Source of the DNA: Sporosarcina sp. P32b
GTDB lineage: Bacteria > Bacillota > Bacilli > Bacillales_A > Planococcaceae
NCBI RefSeq assembly: GCF_002743335.1
Contig: NZ_PDZB01000016.1
Coordinates: forward strand, 1-64,000
DNA: 64,000 bases
Direction of reading: 5' to 3'
Of this stretch, positions 9,607 through 17,782 are shown one piece after another (the first letter of the stretch is position 1; every line of letters begins with the position of its first letter). The notes under the pieces were generated by a model. The model was not told where the DNA came from. It searched no databases and worked only from the letters and a program-made list of their open reading frames with translations. A program made the translations under genes and the position numbers.

Positions 9607-10005
9607 TGCCATAGAATATTCTGTAAGCCATGTTTTGTTCTTCGGTACTCAAACGGCTCGCGCCTCGTACTTGAAGTGGTAATCATCTATCTACAGACAA
9701 TTGCCTGTTCCTTCCTCCATTGAATTCTTTTGGAAGAACGCCCCTACCATAATTTGGGTTTCTCACTCGTGGGGTTTACCCGTTCCACTCGACATGTTTC
9801 CATGCCGACTACGTCACTGTGGCACTTTCAGAGAATCTAGTCCATATCCGAAGACTTAGGAGTTATTCCCGCCATCAATGCAGATGCATTGCCCCGGCTT
9901 ATTTTTTCACCGAGCACGAACACTACGGTCATCTCAGATCCGTGTGAGCATGGACTTTCCTCTACAACCGAAGTTGCAGCGATTACCTGAATACTCTCTA
10001 TGGCA
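9607..10005 (-). ncRNA. rnpB: RNase P RNA component (Bacillus type B)
   Basis: The catalytic RNA that trims the 5' leader from pre-tRNAs, about 399 nt. Read on the minus strand it contains the diagnostic conserved blocks GAGGAAAGTCCATGCTC near the 5' end, GAAAGTGCCACAGTGACG in the middle, GTAAACCCCACGAG, GAGAAACCCAAATT, and ATAGATGATTACC and ACAAAACATGGCTTACAGAA near the 3' end. The ends were set by the P1 helix: CCATAGAGAGTATTC at the 5' end pairs with GAATATTCTATGG at the 3' end. A good promoter lies just upstream and a terminator just downstream. The position between ypsC and gpsB matches B. subtilis, except that about 3.5 kb now separates it from gpsB. Confidence 0.97.
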
Positions 10006-10011
10006 CTCCTG

Positions 10012-10040
10012 AGTATACACCAAATCAGTTCGTTATACAA
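10012..10040 (-). promoter_or_regulatory. SigA-type promoter of rnpB
   Basis: On the minus strand TTGTAT (-35) and TATACT (-10) are separated by exactly 17 bases. The predicted start is about seven bases further, at the beginning of the P1 helix of the RNA. Confidence 0.8.
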
Positions 10041-10167
10041 TGGATTCGTTTGAAACAGTTAGATTTTATGTTTGGAGTGATATGGAGGGCGAATTAGTGT
10101 TATCTAAGATCTTATTTTAATTCAAAAGCAGATTGTGTTCAGAATTTGATGTAGATACAGTGTGGAT

Positions 10168-10312
10168 TGAGCGGTTATAACTAGTTTATGAGCGGTTAGA
10201 ATGCAGTATAGAGCGGATACGGGTGAAGTATGAGCGGTTGCTGGAAGTTAAGAGCGGTTGAAGCGAAAGTATGAGCGCTTAACCGAATTAATGAGCGCAG
10301 ACGACTTCGCTT
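10168..10312. repeat. Seven-unit GAGCG array with 20-21 bp period
   Basis: The core GAGCG occurs at 10169, 10190, 10211, 10232, 10252, 10273 and 10293, that is with spacings 21, 21, 21, 20, 21 and 20 bases. The unit is roughly [T/A]GAGCGGTT, then about eight variable bases, then an A/T-rich end such as AAGTA. The last two units read GAGCGC. Twenty-one bases is two turns of B-DNA, so all cores face one side of the helix. No frame through the array is open for long. In the rest of the gap (10041-10496) I see no gene, only an A/T-rich stretch before the UvrA-like gene with a weak TATAAA box near 10439. Confidence 0.75.
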
Positions 10313-10496
10313 ACGTTAATTAATCACTTTTTCAACTAAATACCACATAAAATTGATCGTTTAGCATTAGCAAAGTGTTGGAAGCAGCTCTTTATACTGC
10401 CCCCCTCAATTTCCCCAAATTACATAGTGTAACTTCTATAAAATAGGGAAATCATCTAGCAAGACTAGTATTTACGTTGTACAGGAGGGCTATTGT

Positions 10497-12761
10497 ATGA
10501 AGGAAATCAAAGATGAGATTGTTTTGCGCGGACTACGAGAAAACAATTTGAAAGATATAGATTTAAATTTGCCGAAGGAACAGATTACGGTGTTTACTGG
10601 CTTATCTGGGTCGGGCAAGAGCTCGGTCGTGTTTGATACGCTTGCGACGGAAAGCAGACGTCAGATGACGTTGAATTACCCACTGTATGTACGAAACCAA
10701 ATGCCTCGTTACGAACGGCCACGTGCTGATTTAATGCAGCATTTGAGCCCAGTTATTGTGGTGGAGCAAAAACCTGTTGGGGGTAATACTCGCTCGACAG
10801 TTGGGACGTATATGGATATTCATCCATTGATCCGTCTTTTGTTCTCGCGCATCGGTACACCTGCAATTGGCTCGGCTACTGATTTCTCCAGTCAAAGTTC
10901 ATTTGGTAAATGTCCAGAGTGTAATGGTTTCGGTGAAGTCGTGTACCCTGATTTGCATAAAATTATCGACTTGGACAAGTCACTTCGTGAGTACGCCGTA
11001 AAGTTTAAGCCCTTGTCCCCTTCTGGTTGGCAAGGTAGATGGATGATGACAGGTGGATTATTCGACCCCGATTTGCCAATTAAAGAGTACCCGCCAGATC
11101 AATACAATTTATTGATCTATGGTCCTCCTGAAGGTGAAAGAGTGTTTGCACCATTCCATACGAAAGATGGTCCGCATGATCATGAGTGGGATGGCTTATT
11201 ACCTAGATTTGTACGTCTTTATATTAATCGAGATATCTCAAAGCTCAAACAAACATCACAAGAAGATGTTCTAGCTGTATCGACACACACATTATGCCCA
11301 ACCTGTGATGGTTCAGGATTAAATCCTGAAGTGTTGAAGTCTAAAATCAACGGTTTCAATATCGCTGAGTACGATCACTTGGAACTGACAGAGCTTCTGC
11401 CAGAACTAAAAAACATACGTGATCCTTTAGGTGAGTCTATTGCGCAACAAGCAATCCCCAACGTAGAGCAACTAATTGACTTAGGACTTGGCTATTTAAG
11501 TCTATCAAGAAAAATGGGGACACTTTCTGGTGGAGAAGCGCAACGTGTGAAAATCGCACGGCATTTAGGTAGCAGTTTAAACAATATTACGTATATTTTC
11601 GATGAGCCAAGTGCTGGCCTTCATCCAGAAGAAGTGGATATGCTCATTCAAATGCTACAAAGCTTGAAAGCTAACCATAATACCGTCATCGTGATTGAAC
11701 ACGATTTATCCGTTATAAAGGTAGCGGATGAAATTGTGGAAATGGGGCCAGGCGCTGGTGCTGCTGGTGGGGAGATTGTTTATCAAGGTGAGCCAAATGG
11801 ATTACAGAATGCTTCTGCATTAACGAAACTTGATCACAAATTAGAAATCAATCAGAACCCACGTGAGTCAAATGGACATTTCTCCGTGACTAGAGCGAAT
11901 AATAATAACTTAAAGGATGTATCGATTGATATCCCTAAAAACGTTCTCGTATCTGTCTGCGGTGTTTCAGGTTCAGGGAAGAGTTCTTTACTATTTGAAG
12001 CGTTCTCAGCAAAATACCCCGATATAATTAAAGTTAACCAAGGCCGTATCGGAATCTCTAGCCGCTCGACGCTAGCTACCTATATGGGAATCATGGATGA
12101 CATACGGCAGATCCTTGCGAAAGAAACGGGACAACCGGCTGGTCTATTTAGCTTTAACTCATTAGGCGCTTGCCCAGTATGTGATGGAAAAGGAGTCACC
12201 ACTCCTGATGTCGCCTTTGCAGATCCGGTAACAGTAGTTTGCGAGGCTTGCGGCGGGTTACGCTATTCCGATGAGGCTCTTTCCTATGTGTACCGTGGAA
12301 AGAACATCGCAGAAATCTTGGAGTTGACAGTAGACGAATCACAAGAGTATTTTGTTTCGCCGAAGATATTAAAAAGAATGGATATGCTGGATGAAGTCGG
12401 TTTAAATTACCTCACATTAGGACAAACAACTAGTTCGTTTAGCGGTGGAGAAATTCAACGACTTAAACTGGCGAGTCACTTACAAAATGAAGGACAAATC
12501 TACCTGTTAGACGAACCGTCATTAGGGTTGCATATGAGCGATAATGATAAGCTGCTTGAATTGTTCCAAAAACTTGTAAACAAAGGGAATTCCGTGATCA
12601 TCATTGAACATAATCTAGACTTCATTGCAGCCAGTGACTGGGTAATCGAGCTAGGTCCGGGCGGTGGGAAGCGTGGAGGTACCATACTCTTTGAAGGAAC
12701 ACCGCAAGAAATGCTGTCTGCGGACACGCTAACAGCAAAATGGTTGAAGGATGGCGTTTGA
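10497..12761 (+). CDS. Short UvrA paralogue (UvrA2/DrrC-like ABC ATPase)
   Basis: A 754-residue UvrA-type tandem ABC ATPase. Seen in order: Walker A GLSGSGKSS, zinc motif CPECNGFG, a second cysteine pair CPTCDGSG, signature LSGGEAQR with FDEPSAGLHP, then a second half with Walker A GVSGSGKSS, CPVCDGKG, CEACGG, FSGGEIQR and LDEPSLGLH. True UvrA is about 940-960 residues; this protein is too short to hold the full UvrB-binding insertion, as in the UvrA2 and DrrC types. Those are linked to resistance against DNA-binding drugs or accessory repair; which applies here is unknown. An AGGAGGG site precedes the ATG. Together with the glycosylase gene 29 bases downstream it forms a plus-strand cassette inserted between rnpB and gpsB. 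Confidence 0.88.
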   Translation: MKEIKDEIVLRGLRENNLKDIDLNLPKEQITVFTGLSGSGKSSVVFDTLATESRRQMTLNYPLYVRNQMPRYERPRADLMQHLSPVIVVEQKPVGGNTRSTVGTYMDIHPLIRLLFSRIGTPAIGSATDFSSQSSFGKCPECNGFGEVVYPDLHKIIDLDKSLREYAVKFKPLSPSGWQGRWMMTGGLFDPDLPIKEYPPDQYNLLIYGPPEGERVFAPFHTKDGPHDHEWDGLLPRFVRLYINRDISKLKQTSQEDVLAVSTHTLCPTCDGSGLNPEVLKSKINGFNIAEYDHLELTELLPELKNIRDPLGESIAQQAIPNVEQLIDLGLGYLSLSRKMGTLSGGEAQRVKIARHLGSSLNNITYIFDEPSAGLHPEEVDMLIQMLQSLKANHNTVIVIEHDLSVIKVADEIVEMGPGAGAAGGEIVYQGEPNGLQNASALTKLDHKLEINQNPRESNGHFSVTRANNNNLKDVSIDIPKNVLVSVCGVSGSGKSSLLFEAFSAKYPDIIKVNQGRIGISSRSTLATYMGIMDDIRQILAKETGQPAGLFSFNSLGACPVCDGKGVTTPDVAFADPVTVVCEACGGLRYSDEALSYVYRGKNIAEILELTVDESQEYFVSPKILKRMDMLDEVGLNYLTLGQTTSSFSGGEIQRLKLASHLQNEGQIYLLDEPSLGLHMSDNDKLLELFQKLVNKGNSVIIIEHNLDFIAASDWVIELGPGGGKRGGTILFEGTPQEMLSADTLTAKWLKDGV

Positions 12762-12799
12762 ATCTTTACTAGTTAACTTCAAGATAAGAGGTGAGCGAT

Positions 12800-13474
12800 T
12801 TGGAAACACTTCGAATTCGTATACAAGATCCTGTAGTCAAATCTATTTGCGCGAAGGACCCTATACTTAAACAATTGATTACACTCATTGGTGATATTGA
12901 AGTTTCATTACGATCAGATTATCTATCTTCTATTGTACGGTCCATCATAGGTCAGCAGATTTCAGTAAGTGCCGCAAGTGCCATCTACGCACGTTTGCTA
13001 CATTTGCTCGGAGGTCGTATAACAGTGGACGGATTGCTAGCCACGTCTTTGGAAAAATTAAGGGAAGTCGGCTTGACTATGAGAAAAGCCGAGTATGTAA
13101 AGGACCTTGCGGATAAAATAGCGAACCGTAAGCTGGATCTTCGGAATATTGCAGACTATGATGATGACGCGATTCTCAAGCAATTGATTCATGTCAAAGG
13201 GATTGGTAAATGGACAGCAGAAATGTTTTTGATTTTATCACTCGGCCGTCAAGACGTGCTTGCGATCGATGATGTAGGAATCCAGCGATCTGCACAATGG
13301 CTATATGGAGTGGAAAAATCCGAACGCCGTCAACTACTTATTGAGAAATCACCGCTTTGGGCACCCAATCGTTCCATTGCATCCTATTATCTTTGGGAAG
13401 CAATTCATCTAGGTTTCGTTCAGGATTTTGACTCGATTGAGGAATTGATCGATACGAGAAATGAACTTCAATAA
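12800..13474 (+). CDS. AlkA-type DNA-3-methyladenine glycosylase
   Basis: About 224 residues of the HhH-GPD superfamily. The helix-hairpin-helix LIHVKGIGKWTAEMF is followed by the loop with the catalytic aspartate (LAIDDVGIQR). Such enzymes excise alkylated purines from DNA to start base excision repair. I prefer the TTG at 12800 because AGAGGTG lies at good distance before it; a GTG at 12791 would overlap that site. It is read with the short UvrA gene upstream, and both concern damaged bases, which suggests one DNA-damage cassette. A bidirectional terminator follows. Confidence 0.87.
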   Translation: METLRIRIQDPVVKSICAKDPILKQLITLIGDIEVSLRSDYLSSIVRSIIGQQISVSAASAIYARLLHLLGGRITVDGLLATSLEKLREVGLTMRKAEYVKDLADKIANRKLDLRNIADYDDDAILKQLIHVKGIGKWTAEMFLILSLGRQDVLAIDDVGIQRSAQWLYGVEKSERRQLLIEKSPLWAPNRSIASYYLWEAIHLGFVQDFDSIEELIDTRNELQ

Positions 13475-13476
13475 TT

Positions 13477-13522
13477 CAAAAAGCACCGCCACATATTATA
13501 AACTGTGGCGGTGCTTTTATTT
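13477..13522. terminator. Bidirectional terminator between alkA-like gene and gpsB
   Basis: AAAAAGCACCGCCACA pairs with TGTGGCGGTGCTTTT around a short A/T loop. The stem is flanked by A and T runs, so it can serve the plus-strand repair cassette and the minus-strand gpsB. Confidence 0.88.
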
Positions 13523-13535
13523 CAAGGTAAAATTT

Positions 13536-13835
13536 TTATTCTTCAGGCTGAACTAGTTTGTCGCCAAATACTTCTCTTTCTAGGTTCGCGATGCGTTGAA
13601 TGATATCAATATTCGTCGTTTGAGGAGCCGGTGTTGCAGAGCGTCTTTGAGAAGAATTGACTTCAGACTTCAATCTAGTATTCTCTTCTTGTAGACGTGC
13701 AATTTCTTTTTTGAATGTTTCATAATCTTGAATGACATCATCCAAAAACCAGTCCACTTCTTCTTGCTTATAACCCCGAATGGCTTGCTTAAATTCTTTT
13801 TCCAAAATCGTTTTCGTATCTAGCTTAAATTCCAT
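13536..13835 (-). CDS. gpsB: Cell division protein GpsB
   Basis: A 99-residue coiled-coil protein of the DivIVA family. The N-terminal lipid- and partner-binding part (LDTKTILEKEFKQAIRGY, then EEVDWFLDDV) is followed by a coiled coil to about residue 60 and a short C-terminal helix that makes the protein a trimer of dimers in relatives. GpsB sits at the septum and steers the class A penicillin-binding protein PBP1; ponA, which encodes that partner, is at 26.7 kb of the same window. It lies upstream of rnpB in the usual order but separated from it by the repair cassette. Confidence 0.96.
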   Translation of the reverse strand: MEFKLDTKTILEKEFKQAIRGYKQEEVDWFLDDVIQDYETFKKEIARLQEENTRLKSEVNSSQRRSATPAPQTTNIDIIQRIANLEREVFGDKLVQPEE

Positions 13836-13912
13836 GACAAAACGTCCTTCCGTCTATGATTCCATAAGGTCATTATAGCATATGTTGTCATTCTTTGTCT
13901 TACTGAAAAAGA

Positions 13913-15187
13913 CTATTGTTCTTCATCTGTCGCTTCTTGCGCTTGCCCAGGAAATAACTTTCTATTCACTCGCATTTCCCGTTTTTCTAAAGATTTCTTC
14001 ATCCGATTACTGAAGCGCAGCGTGAAATCATTGGATTGTTGCAATAATTGATCCGCACGTAGTATGTGCTCATATGCCAGCGAATAATCCTTTATTTGGT
14101 GTTCGTATAATTTTGCTAGTTCCTCATTAGCTAGTACTTGCTCCCTGCCTGTGCCATGCGTGGCGACGATGTCAAATGACTGAATGGCCCTGTCGAATTC
14201 TTTATGGCGCTTCAATAAAAATCCTAGATGATAATGCGTTATAGGATAACTCGTCCCGTAGACTTCCGCAATTCGTTGAAGTTCTGAAAAACTATGATCT
14301 TTCAAACCAAGATCTTGAAACCATTTGGCGATATTCGTTGCGATTTGAGCATTTTGCTGACTAGTTTCCTCCATGACAATATCCGTAGACAGACTAAACA
14401 GTGTCACAAGCGACAGAATATCCCATTCATTATGCCACATGACTTTCATTAAAATTTCTGCACGACCATTTTTCACTGCATCTTGATAAATAATAGGTGC
14501 CATATGGCCAGGAATATCATCTTTCCGGTGAAAGCCTAGCTGCGTTCGCTCTACTTCGGTCAACTTGAATGATTCCATCTGCCCTTTCCAAATTCGACGC
14601 GATCCATGTAACAAATCAATTTGATGCGGTACAGGCAGTGGCGGCAATAGCTTCCTATGCAATGACCAACGTGTCTGGAGTTGAGGGAAGTCAAAACTTT
14701 TCCCGTTATAGGTGACGAGTGTTAGTCCTTCTCTCCATAATTCTGAAGCATACAGAAATGCCGCTTCATGATCTGGATTCGGCAACACATACTGTGTCAT
14801 GACGAATTCATCGGACTGTAATTCCAACAGTCCAATTAAAAAAATGACAGCTCCAGCGCCTTTTAAACCTGTTGTCTCCGTATCAAAAAATAACAACTTA
14901 CCGGCGTTTGGCGATAAAGGATGCATGTAATCCGCTTCAGACCACTTTAGCAACTTTTGCTTCACATCGCCCAAGCGAAAGTCCCCATGCATCGTATCGA
15001 GCGGATAATGAATAACACGCTTATACACGACACCGAATTCATTTTCAATTTTCTCCATACCTGTCGTCAGCCAGCGTTTTTCATAGTTTGGTGCTGGTGG
15101 CGTCTTGAACGTCTCTTCCACTTCCTGAACAACTGTCGTCTTTTTTAACAGCGACTTCATCGTCATCAGTTTCTGCTCATATGACAT
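13913..15187 (-). CDS. mrfB: Mitomycin repair exonuclease MrfB (YprB)
   Basis: A 424-residue protein with an RNase H-like 3'-5' exonuclease domain (about 95-270) and a C-terminal TPR-like helical part (about 280-400). The acidic catalytic residues are visible: DTET (Asp102, Glu104), YNGKSFD (Asp167) and HNEWD (His252, Asp256). In B. subtilis MrfB works with the helicase MrfA in a repair path for mitomycin C adducts that does not need UvrABC. There mrfA and mrfB are adjacent; here mrfA is 8 kb away. A 40-residue ORF overlaps the start by 11 bases. Confidence 0.93.
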   Translation of the reverse strand: MSYEQKLMTMKSLLKKTTVVQEVEETFKTPPAPNYEKRWLTTGMEKIENEFGVVYKRVIHYPLDTMHGDFRLGDVKQKLLKWSEADYMHPLSPNAGKLLFFDTETTGLKGAGAVIFLIGLLELQSDEFVMTQYVLPNPDHEAAFLYASELWREGLTLVTYNGKSFDFPQLQTRWSLHRKLLPPLPVPHQIDLLHGSRRIWKGQMESFKLTEVERTQLGFHRKDDIPGHMAPIIYQDAVKNGRAEILMKVMWHNEWDILSLVTLFSLSTDIVMEETSQQNAQIATNIAKWFQDLGLKDHSFSELQRIAEVYGTSYPITHYHLGFLLKRHKEFDRAIQSFDIVATHGTGREQVLANEELAKLYEHQIKDYSLAYEHILRADQLLQQSNDFTLRFSNRMKKSLEKREMRVNRKLFPGQAQEATDEEQ

Positions 15188-15299
15188 GACGATTCAACTC
15201 ATCTATCTGTTCCTCTAATTGTTGGCTATCCACTATATGTTGAACCCCTTGTCTATATAACCTATTAAATTTCCCTTTAGTTACATTCTGGTCTATCAT
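15177..15299 (-). CDS. Small 40-residue protein coupled to mrfB
   Basis: An ATG at 15297-15299 with a GAGGTGAAG ribosome binding site six bases upstream opens a 40-codon frame that ends inside the first codons of mrfB (11-base overlap). The predicted peptide begins MIDQNVTKGKFNRLYRQG and ends with a charged helix-like stretch (QQLEEQIDELNRH). No family is recognised. A -10 like TATAAT lies at 15333-15338, so it may carry the start of the mrfB transcript. It may be a real small protein, or a leader that couples mrfB translation after the loss of mrfA from its side. Confidence 0.6.
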   Translation of the reverse strand: MIDQNVTKGKFNRLYRQGVQHIVDSQQLEEQIDELNRHVI

Positions 15300-15405
15300 A
15301 ACTTCACCTCAGAAATGATCGTATTGCTCTAAATTATACATGATATGTCTAGATGTATATGAAATTTGATTTTCAAACGTTTTAATATATCTTATCTCGA
15401 ACATT

Positions 15406-15446
15406 GAAAAAAGCGATGCATCCATGAAAACCGGATAGATCGCTTG
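15406..15446 (-). terminator. Terminator after the WYL-like gene
   Basis: On the minus strand AAGCGATCTATCC pairs imperfectly with GGATGCATCGCTT and is followed by TTTTTTC. Confidence 0.7.
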
Positions 15447-15468
15447 TATTCCTTCTATATTTATTCGA

Positions 15469-15690
15469 TTAAACGATTACCGTTTCTTTCTCTCTTACAG
15501 GAACGACTGCCAGTACTTGGTCGATCAGGAAAGTTCGTTTAGAGTTTCGCAGAAAACAGTACGCTGTAAATGTTTTACCATGTAGATTCAGTACACGAAT
15601 TTTTCGTTTGCTAATGGAGCCATCTTTCGCTTGGTACATCACTTCGAGAATATCACCATATCGTAATGCCTTTTCTAATGAAGACCGCAC
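15469..15690 (-). CDS. Small WYL-domain-like protein (73 aa)
   Basis: The pattern ILEVMYQAKDGSISKRKIRV, then AYCFLRNSKRTFLIDQVLAV matches the core of the WYL domain, a ligand-sensing Sm-like fold usually found at the C-terminus of transcriptional regulators. Here it stands alone, with no DNA-binding part, so it may be a free-standing ligand binder or a partner of another regulator. It has its own terminator and is divergent from the DUF4385 gene, 127 bases apart. Assignment rests on motif likeness only. Confidence 0.65.
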   Translation of the reverse strand: MRSSLEKALRYGDILEVMYQAKDGSISKRKIRVLNLHGKTFTAYCFLRNSKRTFLIDQVLAVVPVREKETVIV

Positions 15691-15817
15691 ATTCGTTCCC
15701 TCCCTTTTACTCCAGTATAAAGAATGTGTGTTCTGTTGTAAAGAATTTTACATAATTAATTTTCACGTTTTTTGTAGTTCTTTCCAGGGTACTGTAGAGA
15801 AAAAAGGATGTGAGGAT

Positions 15818-16264
15818 ATGCCATTCAATTACGACTTAGATTACAGTACGTTAGACTTACGCAAAAACCCAGAATTATATAGAGTAGGAAGAGGCGAACA
15901 AGGTGTGTTGCTCGTTGAACCTTATAAAAGTGAAATTTTACCGCATTGGCGTTTTAAAACACCCGAAATCGCGAAAGAGTCTGCCACTCAAATTTATGAA
16001 CTTTTTGAAGAGTATCGAAAGCAGGAAGACTTCGTTGGAATGGATATGGCGCGTAAATTCATTCAAATGGGATATACCCGTGCACGTCGCTATGCAAATC
16101 ATAAAAGCGGACGGAAATATAATGAAGACGGAACGGTAAAAGAGCGCGATATGGATCCTGTTAAAGCAAAGTCTGCACAAATTTTCAAAGAACGATGGGA
16201 CGCTATCCGCGAAGATGAAGATTATATTAAGCGAAAAAAAGCACATCAGAAAGCATATGGATAG
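15818..16264 (+). CDS. DUF4385 family protein
   Basis: A 148-residue soluble protein starting MPFNYDLDYSTLDLRKNPE. I place the start at 15818, after AGGATGTGAGG; the frame runs open for 70 codons upstream without initiation signals. The N-terminal part (YRVGRGEQGVLLVEPYKSEI, then LPHWRFKTPE) and the charged helical C-terminus (KSAQIFKERWDAIREDEDY) fit the DUF4385 family, whose function is unknown. It is a single-gene unit closed by a strong terminator. Confidence 0.75.
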   Translation: MPFNYDLDYSTLDLRKNPELYRVGRGEQGVLLVEPYKSEILPHWRFKTPEIAKESATQIYELFEEYRKQEDFVGMDMARKFIQMGYTRARRYANHKSGRKYNEDGTVKERDMDPVKAKSAQIFKERWDAIREDEDYIKRKKAHQKAYG

Positions 16265-16268
16265 CTAG

Positions 16269-16308
16269 TAAAAGCGGTGAATGCCTATTAGACATTCACC
16301 GCTTTATT
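16269..16308. terminator. Bidirectional terminator between DUF4385 and DUF2254 genes
   Basis: AAAGCGGTGAATG pairs perfectly with CATTCACCGCTTT around CCTATTAGA. It lies between two convergent genes and touches the stop of the DUF2254 gene. Confidence 0.85.
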
Positions 16309-17606
16309 CACTTCGTTAGTTCATGGATGACTTGAAGTTTCTCTTGTAACCTTGAACTATCCAATGACTCAAGTACTGAATGAGTAAAATGGTTCCACAC
16401 ATAATTGGACATCAACAACACTAGATCTTTTGTCTCTTGATCTTCCGAATATCGTGCAATATACAGTAGTGCGTCTAGTAAAGCATTAAGAATACTTGCA
16501 TCTTCTTTACCGTAATAACTAATTTGACTGAACGCTGCATAGAAATAGTCTCGCGTACTTGGATATACCGCCACTATACTTGGTTGGTTCTCCTCGGTAT
16601 ACGTCACCGCGACTCCCCCTGGCAACAAAGTAGCTCGCTGCAACACTTCCCCTATCGAATGAATACACCGGATTGCGGTATTAGGGTCATTGATTCCTGG
16701 AGAAAGCGCACGCAACGCAATTTCCACGATCTTTTCGATGCCATACTCTACATCTTGTAAAATTGAGCGTTCTTCACCTAATACGAAATGCGATGAAAGA
16801 TCGTCAACAGCAAGTTCTTTCTGAGAATATACAGTAGCTAGGCTCCTATGTGATCCGCAAAAAGCTCCAATTGGCTTCACGACATCTACAATGGCATGAT
16901 GATCAATCGCCCATTCTGTCAATTTTTCATACTCGATATATTGTATGTATCCAAAATCATGACTCTTGAGTTCCGTTACAAAAGGAAAACTCTGCATGAA
17001 GAATGGTTTTTCATCACTCCAAACGGCACGATTTTCTTTCATTCCTTTTTTCTCACTTTTGAGCGCAGTTAGCACATCTTCGGTTAATTCACGAATTAAC
17101 CGACTGACTTGAACCGAAGTTCCGACGTTATGTATAAAAAACGCAAAGAATGCAAGACAAATCACCGCAAGCACGACTCCGACAGAAGCGGAAATCACTT
17201 CGTGGTTAATGGATGCTTTGCGCATAAATAATAACGATAATATCGTATAAACAAAGCCACCCATAAAGATTCCTAGTACACGTTGGGTAGATGATTTATT
17301 CAAGAAGTTTTGAAGTGCACGGGGTGAAAATTGTGAAGAGTACATCGTCAGCACGACCATGATGGTTGAGAACGTAACGGTTGTCATAGTTAGCAATGCA
17401 CCTGATAACGTACCTAAAATAGTTTGTGCCAAATCCACTGTTGTCCTGAAATAACTAGGTATGTATTCTTTCAGGGCGTTGTTATACTTCGTGTCGACTA
17501 ATACCGTTGCGAGCGCAAGAATAGAGGCAAATGTCGTATAAACGCTCGGAATAAACCAAATACTTTCACGCATCTTCACGAGTAATCTTGTGAGCATAGA
17601 CCTCAT
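16308..17606 (-). CDS. DUF2254 family membrane protein
   Basis: About 432 residues. The N-terminal third holds four hydrophobic segments (near residues 15-35, 55-90, 110-130 and 140-165 of the chosen start), the rest is soluble and contains GINDPNTAIRCIHSIGE, a conserved stretch of DUF2254. The family is integral to the membrane and of unknown function; an ion channel or transporter role has been suggested but is not shown. Two start codons are possible, 17606 (AAGGAAACGGAG in front) and 17597 (GAGATGAGG in front); the longer open frame to 17792 would run across the promoter of the divergent regulator and is unlikely. Confidence 0.8.
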   Translation of the reverse strand: MRSMLTRLLVKMRESIWFIPSVYTTFASILALATVLVDTKYNNALKEYIPSYFRTTVDLAQTILGTLSGALLTMTTVTFSTIMVVLTMYSSQFSPRALQNFLNKSSTQRVLGIFMGGFVYTILSLLFMRKASINHEVISASVGVVLAVICLAFFAFFIHNVGTSVQVSRLIRELTEDVLTALKSEKKGMKENRAVWSDEKPFFMQSFPFVTELKSHDFGYIQYIEYEKLTEWAIDHHAIVDVVKPIGAFCGSHRSLATVYSQKELAVDDLSSHFVLGEERSILQDVEYGIEKIVEIALRALSPGINDPNTAIRCIHSIGEVLQRATLLPGGVAVTYTEENQPSIVAVYPSTRDYFYAAFSQISYYGKEDASILNALLDALLYIARYSEDQETKDLVLLMSNYVWNHFTHSVLESLDSSRLQEKLQVIHELTK

Positions 17607-17716
17607 CTCCGTTTCCTTACTGCCTAAGTAACCATTCCGTTTAATGTACCCTATTTTGCTAGTTAAAAACCATATTAAATACGGTATACAGAGTACAAAA
17701 CGACGTGTAAAATAGT

Positions 17717-17744
17717 CATCTTGACAAGTATAGTTGTCAAGATG
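17717..17744. promoter_or_regulatory. Perfect 11-bp palindrome, likely operator of the Xre regulator
   Basis: CATCTTGACAA at 17717-17727 and TTGTCAAGATG at 17734-17744 are exact reverse complements with a 6-base centre GTATAG. It lies between the divergent DUF2254 and xre genes and its right arm contains the -35 box of the xre promoter, so a bound repressor would block it. Autoregulation by the Xre protein is the natural inference. Confidence 0.75.
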
Positions 17745-17762
17745 AACACCATACGTTACAAT
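17734..17762 (+). promoter_or_regulatory. SigA-type promoter of the xre gene
   Basis: TTGTCA (17734-17739) and TACAAT (17757-17762) with exactly 17 bases between. The predicted start site is about 15 bases before the GTG, so the leader is very short. Confidence 0.75.
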
Positions 17763-17782
17763 ACAATGAAGAGGTGAGGCTA

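Noticed and set aside
9837..10040. 67-codon minus-strand frame inside the RNase P RNA
   Set aside because: It lies wholly within the structured RNA and its promoter, and has no ribosome binding site.
10168..10312. TRAP-binding leader (GAG/TAG repeats) for the array before the UvrA-like gene
   Set aside because: TRAP sites are triplets spaced by 2-3 bases; here GAG recurs every 20-21 bases, and the gene is not a tryptophan gene.
10168..10312. CRISPR array at the GAGCG repeats
   Set aside because: The constant part is only 6-9 bases and the period 20-21, far too short for repeat plus spacer, and there are no cas genes.
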